This document shows positions 48,845 through 56,886 of a DNA stretch of 64,000 bases, one piece after another (the first letter of the stretch is position 1; every line of letters begins with the position of its first letter). Under the pieces are notes generated by a model that was not told the DNA's origin, made no database searches, and was given only the letters and a program-made list of their open reading frames with translations. The stretch lies in NCBI GenBank assembly GCA_003228095.2, contig QGNM01000004.1:1-64000 (forward strand). The letters run 5' to 3'. A program made the position numbers and the translations under genes. The DNA comes from Chloroflexota bacterium (GTDB lineage Bacteria; Chloroflexota; Dehalococcoidia; Lucifugimonadales; UBA2962).

Positions 48845-51319
48845 CTAAGGGCCTACAGGATCTACGTCTATAGTCCATCCACGCGGCAAGGGTAAATCTT
48901 TTAGGAAATCAACAGGTTGAATTCCGGCAATACTCACATCCCATCTATATTTACCTCTCAGTTTAAAAGGGTAACTTGGCGTTGGCCCCATAATTCTTAA
49001 ATTAGAAACTCCTCTAATGTCTCTGTGGTATCGAAGAAAATCGGCTACCCTTAGTGCTTCTTTTTCTGCAAATGAGATGTTGGAATGAGAGTAATTTAAT
49101 TTTACCATTTGACTAAATGGTGGTATTTTTAGCTCGTTTCTGTATTTGATTTCGGTATTATAAAAAGACTCAAAATCTTGATTTGCCGCACATGCAATAG
49201 CGTAATTATCAGGTTGATAGGTTTGAATTATGACCCTTCCTGGAAGGATTCCTCTACCAGCTCGTCCCGCCACCTGGCAAATTAACTGGAAGGTCCTTTC
49301 ACTTGCCCGAAAATCTGGGATTGATAATCCAATATCAGCAGAGATTACCCCTACAAGGGTAATCTCTGGAAAGTGTAACCCTTTTGCGACTATTTGTGTT
49401 CCGATTAAAACTGCAGGACCAGGAGTCTCGAAATCATTCATGATACTTTGAACATCAGTTGCTTTTCTAGAAGTATCTCCATCCCAAATAATGACCTTAA
49501 TTTCAGGAAACAATACCTTTACAGACGCAGCAATACCCTTAGTCCCTATTCCGTGTCGATTCAATTTACCTTGCTTGCAAGTCAAACATATACCAGGGAC
49601 ATTACGCCTGTTATTACAATGGTGGCATATCAAAACTTCTCTGATTTGTTTGTTTTTATATTTATATGTCTCGTGATATGTCATATAAATATCGCACCGA
49701 CTACATTTGACCCCAAGCCCACAATTGTCACAACGTAAATTTGATGCGGTACCCCTTCTGTTCATAAAAAGTAATGCCTTATTTCCTGATTCAAGGCACT
49801 CTGCAAGACACTTCAAAAGACGTCTACTTAAGAATTGGTCATTTCCTTGTCTTAATTCTTCTTTTATATCAACAATTTCAACTTCAGCTAAATTTTTATG
49901 AAGAATCAAACCGTCTGCAACCCCTGCAATTCTATCAGGCAATAAAAGTAGATTATGGGTGCCTGATTCGGCTCGGTATCGCGTATTAATATCTGGAGAT
50001 GCGCTGCCCATTACCAACGTTGCATTTGTAAGTTTGGCTAGCTTGATAGCTACATCTCTAGTGTGATATCTGGGCTCCGGATCAACTTGTTTATAAGTCC
50101 ACTCATGCTCTTCATCTATAACGATTAAGCCAAGCTTAAATTGTGGTGAAAAAATGGCACTGCGCGACCCAACCACTATTGGGTATTCTCCTCGATACAT
50201 CTTCCACCATTGATCATATCTTTCTCCTGGAGAAAGGCCACTATGTAAAACAGCTACTTTGTTTGGGAACCTAGCAGCCAACCGATTTATTATTTGATGG
50301 GTTAGAGCTATTTCAGGAACTAAAACAATGGCGCGTCTGCCTGTGGAAATACATTTATCAATTGCATTGATATATACCTCTGTTTTACCGCTTCCGGTTA
50401 CCCCTTGTAACAAAAATGAACAATAGGTTCTTGAATCTATCGCGTTGTTTATTTGTTTGGCAGCTATGTCCTGTGCTTCAGTTAACTCGGTTTTATTGTC
50501 TTTTGGGAAAGATATACCTGCTAATGGATCCCTAGAGACCACAACCGAAAGTATTTCTACATAATTCTTTTTTTTCAATCCATTTATTGCAGAGTCTCCA
50601 TATTTCTGCCTTGCTTCAGTCAGTTTAATCCCATCAAGTCCATTATTTAGTGCCTTAATCAGTTGGAGTTGTTTTGAAGCATTTTTTAAAAGATAATAAT
50701 CTTTATTATCAAACGACGTCCCGAGTGGAGTAAGCTTAAGGTGCTTTATCTTTAGTTCTCTAACAGAGGGCGATTCTCTAACAGGTTTAAGTACCACATA
50801 ACCCTTGCGTTCCAAAGTTTTTATATGGCTTCCAATGGACTCACCAAAAGACTTCCGAAGCTGCATAACTGTAATGGGAATGTTTCGTGATATATAGGAT
50901 AAAAGTTTCTGTTGCCGTTCATTTATATAATCATCTTTGAGTCCGGTGATTTCAGGATTCAATTCAACTCTTAAATTATGTCCAGTACGAACTCCTGGAG
51001 GAAGCATTGGGGATATAGCTTGAAAAATTGAAGAAAGATAATTAGACGAGATCCAATTCGCTAAATTTAAGTGTACCGGACTTAAGTAAGGCTGTGTGTC
51101 AATTATAGAAATAACATCCCTTGTCTGAGGTACTGCTGGGGTTGATTCTAAAGAACAAACTAAGCCTTGAAGGCGTCTAGATCCAAATGGCACTTTTACT
51201 AACTGACCTGGCTTTAACTTCAGGTCTTTGGGAACTGAATAGCTAAAAGTTCCTAACCGGCCTGTAGGTACATCAACTGCGACTTCAACATAATGCTTTT
51301 CTTCTGGATATTGCAACAC
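48845..51319 (-). CDS. priA: Primosomal protein N' (replication restart helicase PriA)
   Basis: Superfamily 2 helicase that reloads the replisome at stalled forks, 824 aa. An N-terminal 3'-DNA-binding and winged-helix region (about residues 1-210) precedes the helicase core with GVTGSGKTEVY near 303-313 (Walker A) and IDEEHEWTYKQ near 398-408 (DEEH box). The zinc region shows CDNCGLGVKCSRC near 528-540 and CHHCNNRRNVPGICLTC near 565-582. RAGRGILPGRVIIQT near 680 is motif VI. The start is GTG at 51319. It lies downstream of rplS. An 11-12-bp perfect inverted repeat falls inside the coding sequence near 49340. Confidence 0.95.
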   Translation of the reverse strand: MLQYPEEKHYVEVAVDVPTGRLGTFSYSVPKDLKLKPGQLVKVPFGSRRLQGLVCSLESTPAVPQTRDVISIIDTQPYLSPVHLNLANWISSNYLSSIFQAISPMLPPGVRTGHNLRVELNPEITGLKDDYINERQQKLLSYISRNIPITVMQLRKSFGESIGSHIKTLERKGYVVLKPVRESPSVRELKIKHLKLTPLGTSFDNKDYYLLKNASKQLQLIKALNNGLDGIKLTEARQKYGDSAINGLKKKNYVEILSVVVSRDPLAGISFPKDNKTELTEAQDIAAKQINNAIDSRTYCSFLLQGVTGSGKTEVYINAIDKCISTGRRAIVLVPEIALTHQIINRLAARFPNKVAVLHSGLSPGERYDQWWKMYRGEYPIVVGSRSAIFSPQFKLGLIVIDEEHEWTYKQVDPEPRYHTRDVAIKLAKLTNATLVMGSASPDINTRYRAESGTHNLLLLPDRIAGVADGLILHKNLAEVEIVDIKEELRQGNDQFLSRRLLKCLAECLESGNKALLFMNRRGTASNLRCDNCGLGVKCSRCDIYMTYHETYKYKNKQIREVLICHHCNNRRNVPGICLTCKQGKLNRHGIGTKGIAASVKVLFPEIKVIIWDGDTSRKATDVQSIMNDFETPGPAVLIGTQIVAKGLHFPEITLVGVISADIGLSIPDFRASERTFQLICQVAGRAGRGILPGRVIIQTYQPDNYAIACAANQDFESFYNTEIKYRNELKIPPFSQMVKLNYSHSNISFAEKEALRVADFLRYHRDIRGVSNLRIMGPTPSYPFKLRGKYRWDVSIAGIQPVDFLKDLPLPRGWTIDVDPVGP
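49339..49368. repeat. Perfect 12-bp inverted repeat inside priA
   Basis: CAGAGATTACCC (49339-49350) faces GGGTAATCTCTG (49357-49368) across CTACAA. It encodes part of helicase motif V/VI-adjacent sequence (EITLVGVISAD), so it may be coincidence, but a stem this perfect is uncommon in coding DNA. Confidence 0.6.
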
Positions 51320-51363
51320 GACGCTTTCTAATTAATAATTTAAGCGTCATCTAAAGATTTACT

Positions 51364-51702
51364 TTAACGCTTCTCTTTAATTCTAGCTCTTTTACCAGAT
51401 CTGCCTCTAAGATAATAGAGACGTGATCTTCGGACGTCGCCTCGACGGAGAACTTTTACTGCATCCACATTAGGTCCATACAAGGGGAATGTTCTCTCAA
51501 CTCCTACTTCTTGAGCGACTCTGCGCACAGTAAAAGTAGAGCTGGTTCCTCCACCTCTTTTACGAATAACAGTACCTTCGAAATTTTGGATTCGCGTTCG
51601 GTCACCTTCAGTAACTTTAACGCTAACCCTCACGGTATCTCCAGGGCTGAAGTTTTCTATATTTGTATTTGGCTCAATTTTTATGAGCTGATTAAGATTC
51701 AT
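51364..51702 (-). CDS. rplS: 50S ribosomal protein L19
   Basis: Large-subunit protein at the 30S-50S interface, 112 aa. [35 protein letters not shown] near residues 19-53 and the [40 protein letters not shown] end are unmistakable. It follows trmD by about 110 bases on the same strand, the classical order. Its own Shine-Dalgarno is weak (GATGAATT), and a short hydrophobic frame with a better one ends three bases before its ATG, suggesting coupled translation. Confidence 0.96.
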   Translation of the reverse strand: MNLNQLIKIEPNTNIENFSPGDTVRVSVKVTEGDRTRIQNFEGTVIRKRGGGTSSTFTVRRVAQEVGVERTFPLYGPNVDAVKVLRRGDVRRSRLYYLRGRSGKRARIKEKR

Positions 51703-51705
51703 AAT

Positions 51706-51771
51706 TCATCTGTATAAAATCAAGATTGAACCTAAATAATAAAATGTGATTATAAATTGGCTCAAGAACAT
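51706..51771 (-). CDS. Possible 21-aa leader peptide in front of rplS
   Basis: A short frame of 21 hydrophobic residues (beginning MFLSQF, ending ILILYR) starts at an ATG four bases after AAGGA and stops with TGA three bases before the rplS ATG. rplS itself has only a weak ribosome-binding site, so translation of this frame could deliver ribosomes to it. The composition could also arise by chance in AT-rich DNA. Confidence 0.3.
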   Translation of the reverse strand: MFLSQFIITFYYLGSILILYR

Positions 51772-51815
51772 CTTATCCTTAAGCTGTATTGTAAGTCCAC
51801 AGTTATTTAACCAAA

Positions 51816-52517
51816 CTAATTAATATCTGCTCCATCTAGCAAGTCTGGACGTCGCTCCAATGTTCGTTGAATCGATTCGCGTTCACGGAACAATTTTATT
51901 TGCCCATGGTTTCCCGAAAGTAAAACTGAAGGAACTTCCCACTCTCTGAAAACTGACGGCCTAGTGTATTGAGGGAATTGTAAAAGGCCGCTTGTGTGGG
52001 AATCATCCTTAATTGACTCAGCAGAACCGACAGCATTCCTTTGTAATCTTGTAAGGGCATCAATCAGAACCATGGCTGCCAACTCACCTCCACTTATAAC
52101 ATAGTCCCCTATACTAACCTCCTCCGTCACCAGATGTTTTGCTACACGTTCATCGACGCCATCATACCTTCCACATATCAAAACTATCCGATCATTTTTT
52201 GCTAAATTTTCAGCTTTCGATTGATCCAGCTTGCTGCCTTGAGGGCTAAGCAAAATTATGGGAACGGATTGTTTTAAAGCTGAATCTTGTTTCAAATAAT
52301 CAACTGCTTCAAAAATAGGTTCTGGTTTCAGGATCATACCTCCACCTCCCCCAAATGGGTAATCGTCAACACTTTTATGGATATTAGATGTAAAGTCCCT
52401 TAAATCAAGACACCGGACATCAATTATCTTATTTTTTAATGCCTTACCGACCACGCCTGAGGACAGTGGGCTTTCAAACATTTCTGGAAATACAGTTAAT
52501 ATATCGAATCTTAACAA
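51816..52517 (-). CDS. trmD: tRNA (guanine-N1)-methyltransferase TrmD
   Basis: Methylates G37 next to the anticodon of several tRNAs, preventing frameshifts. The 233-aa SPOUT protein has LTVFPEMFESPLSSGVVG near residues 7-24, DDYPFGGGGGM near 51-61, ILICGRYDGVDERV region near 110 and SIGDYVISGGELA near 130-142 forming the knot, and a C-terminal tail with VLLSGNHGQI near 197. The TTG start has AAGGA 11 bases upstream. It lies 14 bases after mog, so mog, trmD and rplS form one unit; rpsP and rimM, usual partners, are missing here. Confidence 0.95.
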   Translation of the reverse strand: MLRFDILTVFPEMFESPLSSGVVGKALKNKIIDVRCLDLRDFTSNIHKSVDDYPFGGGGGMILKPEPIFEAVDYLKQDSALKQSVPIILLSPQGSKLDQSKAENLAKNDRIVLICGRYDGVDERVAKHLVTEEVSIGDYVISGGELAAMVLIDALTRLQRNAVGSAESIKDDSHTSGLLQFPQYTRPSVFREWEVPSVLLSGNHGQIKLFRERESIQRTLERRPDLLDGADIN

Positions 52518-52531
52518 GTCGTTGATTATCC

Positions 52532-53029
52532 TTAATGTAGTTGATCTGTATCCTGACAGAGAGCTATAGTGTGATTGATAACACCACTTATAATACTAAG
52601 TCCTTCTAGAACTCCTTTTGGGCTGCCAGGTAAATTAACAATAAGGCATTTAGATCTAATGCCTGCTATCCCGCGGGTTAACATAGACATCTCAGTAAAC
52701 TTACGGGTCTCAACTCGTATGGCTTCTGGGATACCAGGAATTTCATAATCTAAAACTAATTTTGTAGCCTCTGGCGTTCGATCTCTTGGGCTCACACCTG
52801 TGCCACCAGTAGTTAAAATAACATCAACTTTACCGTTATCTGACCATTCAATTAGTTTTGACGAGATCATGTCAATCTCATCAGGTACCATGTCTCGATA
52901 TATTTTCGTATAACCAAGCTTAATCATAGCTTCAACTGCCACATCCCCAGAATTGTCTTTTCTTGTCCCAATATGACCTGAATCACTGATCGTGAGTAAT
53001 CCGAAATTATAGCTATGTTTCGATATCAT
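52532..53029 (-). CDS. mog: Molybdenum cofactor protein, MogA/MoaB type
   Basis: Adenylates molybdopterin before molybdate insertion, in the cytosol. The 165-aa trimeric-fold protein carries GLLTISDSGHIGTRKDNSG near residues 10-28, ILTTGGTGVSPRDRTPEA near 76-93 and VNLPGSPKGVLEGL near 130-143, which are the MPT-binding motifs. The molybdenum hydroxylase at the left of this window would need the cofactor. It heads the trmD-rplS-priA-msrB transcript, behind a leader of at least 140 bases with attenuator-like structure. MoaB and MogA cannot be separated from sequence alone. Confidence 0.9.
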   Translation of the reverse strand: MISKHSYNFGLLTISDSGHIGTRKDNSGDVAVEAMIKLGYTKIYRDMVPDEIDMISSKLIEWSDNGKVDVILTTGGTGVSPRDRTPEATKLVLDYEIPGIPEAIRVETRKFTEMSMLTRGIAGIRSKCLIVNLPGSPKGVLEGLSIISGVINHTIALCQDTDQLH

Positions 53030-53059
53030 TTCTTCGTTATTCCAATTTTTATTTGTTTC

Positions 53060-53165
53060 GAAAAAGTCTTAAACTTGTTCGAAAACTGCTTGTACCTACA
53101 AGTTTATCCTGAAAAACTAGCTCATTAAGGTAGGTTAGCATCAAGTTGGTGTTGATTACCTATCT
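53060..53165 (-). promoter_or_regulatory. Structured leader with attenuator-like alternative hairpins before mog
   Basis: Read on the minus strand, TAAACTTGT (53106-53098) can pair with ACAAGTTTA (53078-53070), followed by AGAC and TTTTT, which is an intrinsic-terminator shape about 30 bases before the mog start. The same first arm can instead pair with the adjacent TACAAG (53094-53089) through CTTGTA, which would break the terminator. Further upstream AGGTA/TACCT and ATCAA/TTGAT form another stem (53160-53125). Mutually exclusive stems followed by a U-run are the hallmark of attenuation. The signal sensed is unknown; no leader peptide was identified. Confidence 0.45.
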
Positions 53166-53230
53166 AACGCGCATTTTAACATGAGAAATATTTGCCCCTA
53201 ATACTGATTAGAGGCATTCGAGGTATTTAT

Positions 53231-54157
53231 TTGAGTCCAAAACACATTCCTGTGTTAACTGAGGAAGTAGTTACAGCTTTAAACCTTAAGGCAAGCGGGA
53301 CATACATAGACTGCACTTTAGGGGAAGGCGGGCATACTCGCCAAATCCTGGAATCTACGGATTTGCCGATAAGGATCCTGGGTTTTGAGATAGATTCAAA
53401 AGCCATACAGTCGGCTAAAGAAACTCTTCGAAATTACCGCGATCAGGTGACCATAGTGAATGCTAGCTATATCGATCTTTATAATCAAACTATACAGCTT
53501 GGAATAATGAAAGTAGAGGGAGTGGTTTTTGACTTAGGCTTATCTTCCTTGCAGTTAGGTGGTTCCGACAGGGGGTTTAGTTTTCGTACTGAGTCTCCTC
53601 TGGATATGAGGTTTGATCAATCTCAAGAACTGGATGCATGGCAAATTGTAAACTTTTGTACTGAACAGGAGCTCACTGAGATTTTAAGAGATTTAGGCGA
53701 TGAACCTTACGCGAGACGTATTTCAAAATCAATACTTAAATCTAGGCCGATAAATACAACAGGTCAACTAGCTAAAATAATAGTTAAATCATCCGGACGG
53801 AAAGTAGGAAAGATACACCCCGCAACGAGGAGTTTTCAAGCGATACGAATGAAAGTAAACGATGAGTTAAACAATATAAGGAAAGGTTTAGATCAGGCGG
53901 CCAGATTACTCTCTGCGGAGGGTAGGCTAGTGGTTATTAGTTATCACTCAATCGAAGATAGGGTGATAAAAAAATATATTTCAGAAGCAAGTAAGGATTG
54001 CATTTGTGATCCCAGAATTATTGAATGCGTTTGTGAACATAAAGCTTATTTAAAAAGCATAAATAAAAAGATAGTAAAACCAAAAATTAATGAGATTAAA
54101 CTTAATCCAAGAAGTAGAAGTGCGAAGCTTAGAGTAGCGCAAAAGTTATTAAACTGA
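53231..54157 (+). CDS. rsmH: 16S rRNA (cytosine-N4)-methyltransferase RsmH (MraW)
   Basis: SAM-dependent enzyme that methylates C1402 in the ribosomal P site, 308 aa. HIPVLTEEVVTAL near residues 4-16, DCTLGEGGHTRQIL near 25-38 (SAM motif I), VVFDLGLSSLQLGGSDRGFSF near 98-118, RSFQAIRMKVNDEL near 200-213 and VVISYHSIEDRVIK near 237-250 are all present. The frame can be read from TTG 53192, but TTG 53231 has GAGG seven bases before it and gives the standard length. It opens a shortened cell-division cluster with ftsA and ftsZ. Confidence 0.95.
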   Translation: MSPKHIPVLTEEVVTALNLKASGTYIDCTLGEGGHTRQILESTDLPIRILGFEIDSKAIQSAKETLRNYRDQVTIVNASYIDLYNQTIQLGIMKVEGVVFDLGLSSLQLGGSDRGFSFRTESPLDMRFDQSQELDAWQIVNFCTEQELTEILRDLGDEPYARRISKSILKSRPINTTGQLAKIIVKSSGRKVGKIHPATRSFQAIRMKVNDELNNIRKGLDQAARLLSAEGRLVVISYHSIEDRVIKKYISEASKDCICDPRIIECVCEHKAYLKSINKKIVKPKINEIKLNPRSRSAKLRVAQKLLN

Positions 54158-54196
54158 TCTGCTACTAAAGACAAGATTTAAAGCCTGGAGGCTAGT

Positions 54197-55495
54197 ATGA
54201 ATAAATTGAAAACAATAACTGCTATTGACGTCGGCACTACTAAAGTATTTTCGTTAATGGCTAACGTTTTCACGGATGGAAATCTAATGACAACACCAGA
54301 GATCATAGCTACCTCTATAGCACCCTGTAACGGGTTAAAAAAAGGTAATGTTAACGATGTTAAGCTTACCTCTGCTGCAATTAAGCAAACGCTTCAAGAT
54401 TTAGAATCTCAGACAGGAATTAAAACTAAATCAGCCTATGTTGGCGTTACTGGTTCGCATGTTAGTTATGAAAATAAAAGAAATTCGTTAAAAGATATCG
54501 GGGGGCATGGAGTTATAACTCACGACGAATTGAACTTAACCGAATTTGAGTCTGATTCGGATGATCAACGTATGCTCCTGCATGCTATGCCTATTTCTTA
54601 TACTCTTGATGGAGCTGATGGTATCCGAAACCCTATTGGTATGCACAGCGATGCTGTGTCAGTTGACACTCACGTTATTACCGCAGATCGAACTTTTATA
54701 ACTAAATTAACTGAATCATGCAAAGAAGCTGGTGTCAAAGTTGATGCGTTTGTAATGGAACCTTTTGCTAGTGCTCTTTCTACGTTAACGGATGATGAAC
54801 GTGAGCAAGGTACATTGATTATAGACATTGGCGGAGGAACTACAGATATTATTGGATTTAAAGATAACAGAGTTATATACACTGCTGTTATACCTGTAGC
54901 TGGATTTCAATTTACTAATGATATCGCTTATACATATGACTCAACCTATGAATCTGCTGAAAAAGTTAAAATGGAACACGGTCATACTGAACTTACTGCC
55001 ATTGAAATTTCTAAGAATATAACTCTTAACTCAAACAAGGAATCCCAAACTATAGAAGTTCCTGCTAGAGACATTGGCAGATTACTTAGAGAACGTTCAG
55101 TCGAGCTAGCACAAATGGTCCAATTAAAGCTTGAAGAGCTAGAAATTAATGGCCTCGATACCATGAAAATAGTGTTGACTGGCGGCGGATCTAAATTGCC
55201 AGGAATAGGGCACTTATTTCAGCGACATCTTGGTAGAAGAGTTCGTTTAGGAGAGCCTAACGTAAGTTGGTCCAATAAATTTGACGATCTTAAACATCCA
55301 TCCCAAGCTACGGTTTTGGGGATTTTGATTTGGGCCTACTCATGCCTTCAAAAGAAACCTTTAGTCGGCAGTCAAAAAACAATGGATTCGAATAAAACAA
55401 ACAAATTGATTCAGAAACTATTAACAACTCATAAAAAACTTAGGTTGTCTCCTTGGATACGACCTACAGCGAACCAAATTAATAACCATAGTTAG
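54197..55495 (+). CDS. ftsA: Cell division protein FtsA
   Basis: Actin-like ATPase that anchors FtsZ filaments to the membrane, 432 aa. AIDVGTTKVFSLMA near residues 9-22 is the phosphate-1 motif, LIIDIGGGTTDIIGFKD near 211-227 the phosphate-2 motif and IVLTGGGSKLPGIGHLFQ near 322-339 the adenosine motif; the SHUT-like 1C domain lies between about 80 and 165. GGAGG lies a few bases before the ATG. The C-terminus after about 400 ends in a basic stretch (KLLTTHKKLRLSPWIRP) that may serve as the membrane helix, though it is less clearly amphipathic than usual. Confidence 0.93.
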   Translation: MNKLKTITAIDVGTTKVFSLMANVFTDGNLMTTPEIIATSIAPCNGLKKGNVNDVKLTSAAIKQTLQDLESQTGIKTKSAYVGVTGSHVSYENKRNSLKDIGGHGVITHDELNLTEFESDSDDQRMLLHAMPISYTLDGADGIRNPIGMHSDAVSVDTHVITADRTFITKLTESCKEAGVKVDAFVMEPFASALSTLTDDEREQGTLIIDIGGGTTDIIGFKDNRVIYTAVIPVAGFQFTNDIAYTYDSTYESAEKVKMEHGHTELTAIEISKNITLNSNKESQTIEVPARDIGRLLRERSVELAQMVQLKLEELEINGLDTMKIVLTGGGSKLPGIGHLFQRHLGRRVRLGEPNVSWSNKFDDLKHPSQATVLGILIWAYSCLQKKPLVGSQKTMDSNKTNKLIQKLLTTHKKLRLSPWIRPTANQINNHS

Positions 55496-55521
55496 TCTTA
55501 TATTCATTTTAGGAGAAAAAA

Positions 55522-56631
55522 ATGGTAGTAAATAGAAGAGAGCCAGACGGGATAACAAGGATTAGGGTTGTGGGTGTTGGTGGCGGTGGCTCAAACGCGG
55601 TATCTCGAATGTTTCACGAAAGAATAACTGGAATCGAGTATCAAGTAGCAAACACTGATACTCAAGCTCTATTAGCATGCGATGTGCCTTATAAAATTTC
55701 CATAGGTGACGATTTAACTGCTGGTAAAGGAGTTGGTGGAGATCCGGAAAAAGGCGCCAGAGCTGCAGAAGAAAGTAAAGATGATATATATGAAGCAGTG
55801 CGTGATGCAGACATGGTCTTCATTGCAGCAGGTATGGGAGGTGGAACTGGTACAGGTGCAGCTCCGGTAATAGCACAAATAGTCAAGGAGACAGGAGCCC
55901 TTACTGTAGGCGTTGTCACAAGGCCTTTTGCGTTCGAGGGTAACATAAGAGCAAAACAGGCAGATGCTGGAATCAAAAAACTTAAAGAACAAGTTGACAC
56001 TCTATTAGTAATTCCTAATGAGCGTTTGCATATTATATGCGGCGATGAAGTAACTGCATCTAATGCATTTAAATTAGCAGATGATGTGTTGAGGTTAGGA
56101 GTTCAGTCAATAGCTGAACTTGTAACAGTTCACGGTGAAATCAATTTAGATTTTGCAGACGCCCAATCAATAATGAGAAATGCAGGCCCTGCATGGATGT
56201 CAATTGGGTTTGGAGAAGGAGAAGATAGAGTCAAAAAAGCTGCACAACAAGCCATTTCTAATCCATTATTAGACGTGACGATAGATGGAGCTACAGGAGT
56301 TCTGTACAACATAACAGGCGGGTCAGATCTTAAACTATCTGAGGTTCATCAAGCTGCAGAAGAACTTCAGAGAGTTATCCATCCTGATGCTAATATCATT
56401 TTTGGAATGACGACTGATCTAAAAATGGAAAATGAGATCAAGCTAACGGTTATAGCTACAGGATTTGAAAACCCTGAAACTGAGGTTATGACTGATGGTG
56501 AGTTGAAGGAAATGCTTATGTCTACAATGACCGACGGTGCAATGGACGTACCTCCCTTCCTTCGAAGACTAGCACGAAGTAATGGCCCGAGTGTAAGCAG
56601 GCAACTTACTTTCGACCAAGTAGAAGCTTGA
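55522..56631 (+). CDS. ftsZ: Cell division protein FtsZ
   Basis: Tubulin-like GTPase that forms the division ring, 369 aa. The N-terminal RVVGVGGGGSNAV near residues 14-26, GMGGGTGTGAAPV near 105-117 (T1-T4 GTP loops), the NTD/T5 region and NLDFADAQSIM near 205-215 (catalytic Asp T7 loop) are all present. After a short linker, DVPPFLRRLAR near 342-352 is the conserved C-terminal peptide that binds FtsA and other partners. AGGAG precedes the ATG with good spacing. It is 26 bases after ftsA and is followed by the strongest hairpin terminator of the window. Confidence 0.97.
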   Translation: MVVNRREPDGITRIRVVGVGGGGSNAVSRMFHERITGIEYQVANTDTQALLACDVPYKISIGDDLTAGKGVGGDPEKGARAAEESKDDIYEAVRDADMVFIAAGMGGGTGTGAAPVIAQIVKETGALTVGVVTRPFAFEGNIRAKQADAGIKKLKEQVDTLLVIPNERLHIICGDEVTASNAFKLADDVLRLGVQSIAELVTVHGEINLDFADAQSIMRNAGPAWMSIGFGEGEDRVKKAAQQAISNPLLDVTIDGATGVLYNITGGSDLKLSEVHQAAEELQRVIHPDANIIFGMTTDLKMENEIKLTVIATGFENPETEVMTDGELKEMLMSTMTDGAMDVPPFLRRLARSNGPSVSRQLTFDQVEA

Positions 56632-56662
56632 AACACAGATTCCTAAGTTTTTAGATTTCTGT

Positions 56663-56717
56663 AAATAAAATAAAGAAGAGTTGACCTTGCAGTGGTCAAC
56701 TCTTCTTTATTTTATTT
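56663..56717. terminator. Very strong terminator after ftsZ, 24-bp perfect stem
   Basis: The arms 56663-56686 and 56694-56717 are exactly complementary over 24 bases around the seven-base loop TTGCAGT. The inner part GAAGAGTTGACC is G/C-containing, the outer part is an A-run on one side and a T-run on the other, so it works in both directions. It separates the division genes from nrdR. Confidence 0.85.
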
Positions 56718-56820
56718 CAACTTTAATAACCTAAATTAATTATTTAAATAGCCCAGTCTCAATAAAATACATACTCCAATAATTCACTTTATTTGTTATT
56801 TAAACCTACATAAATATTGA

Positions 56821-56849
56821 TTGACATACACTATATATAGTGTTAATTT
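56821..56849 (+). promoter_or_regulatory. nrdR promoter with a perfect NrdR box
   Basis: TTGACA (56821-56826) is a consensus -35. Directly behind it ACACTATATATAGTGT (56828-56843) is a perfect 16-bp palindrome that matches the NrdR-box consensus acaCwAtATaTwGtgt at every position. The -10 (about TTAATT, 56843-56848) overlaps its end. Bound NrdR would therefore block the polymerase. Only one box is clear, whereas tandem boxes are usual. Confidence 0.8.
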
Positions 56850-56886
56850 TTGTGAACTACCCGATAAGTAGTATGTTTAATTTAAA

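Noticed and set aside
55689-56000. Long minus-strand frames opposite ftsZ
   Set aside because: They lie inside ftsZ, have no ribosome-binding site and encode no recognisable protein; they arise from the gene's codon pattern.
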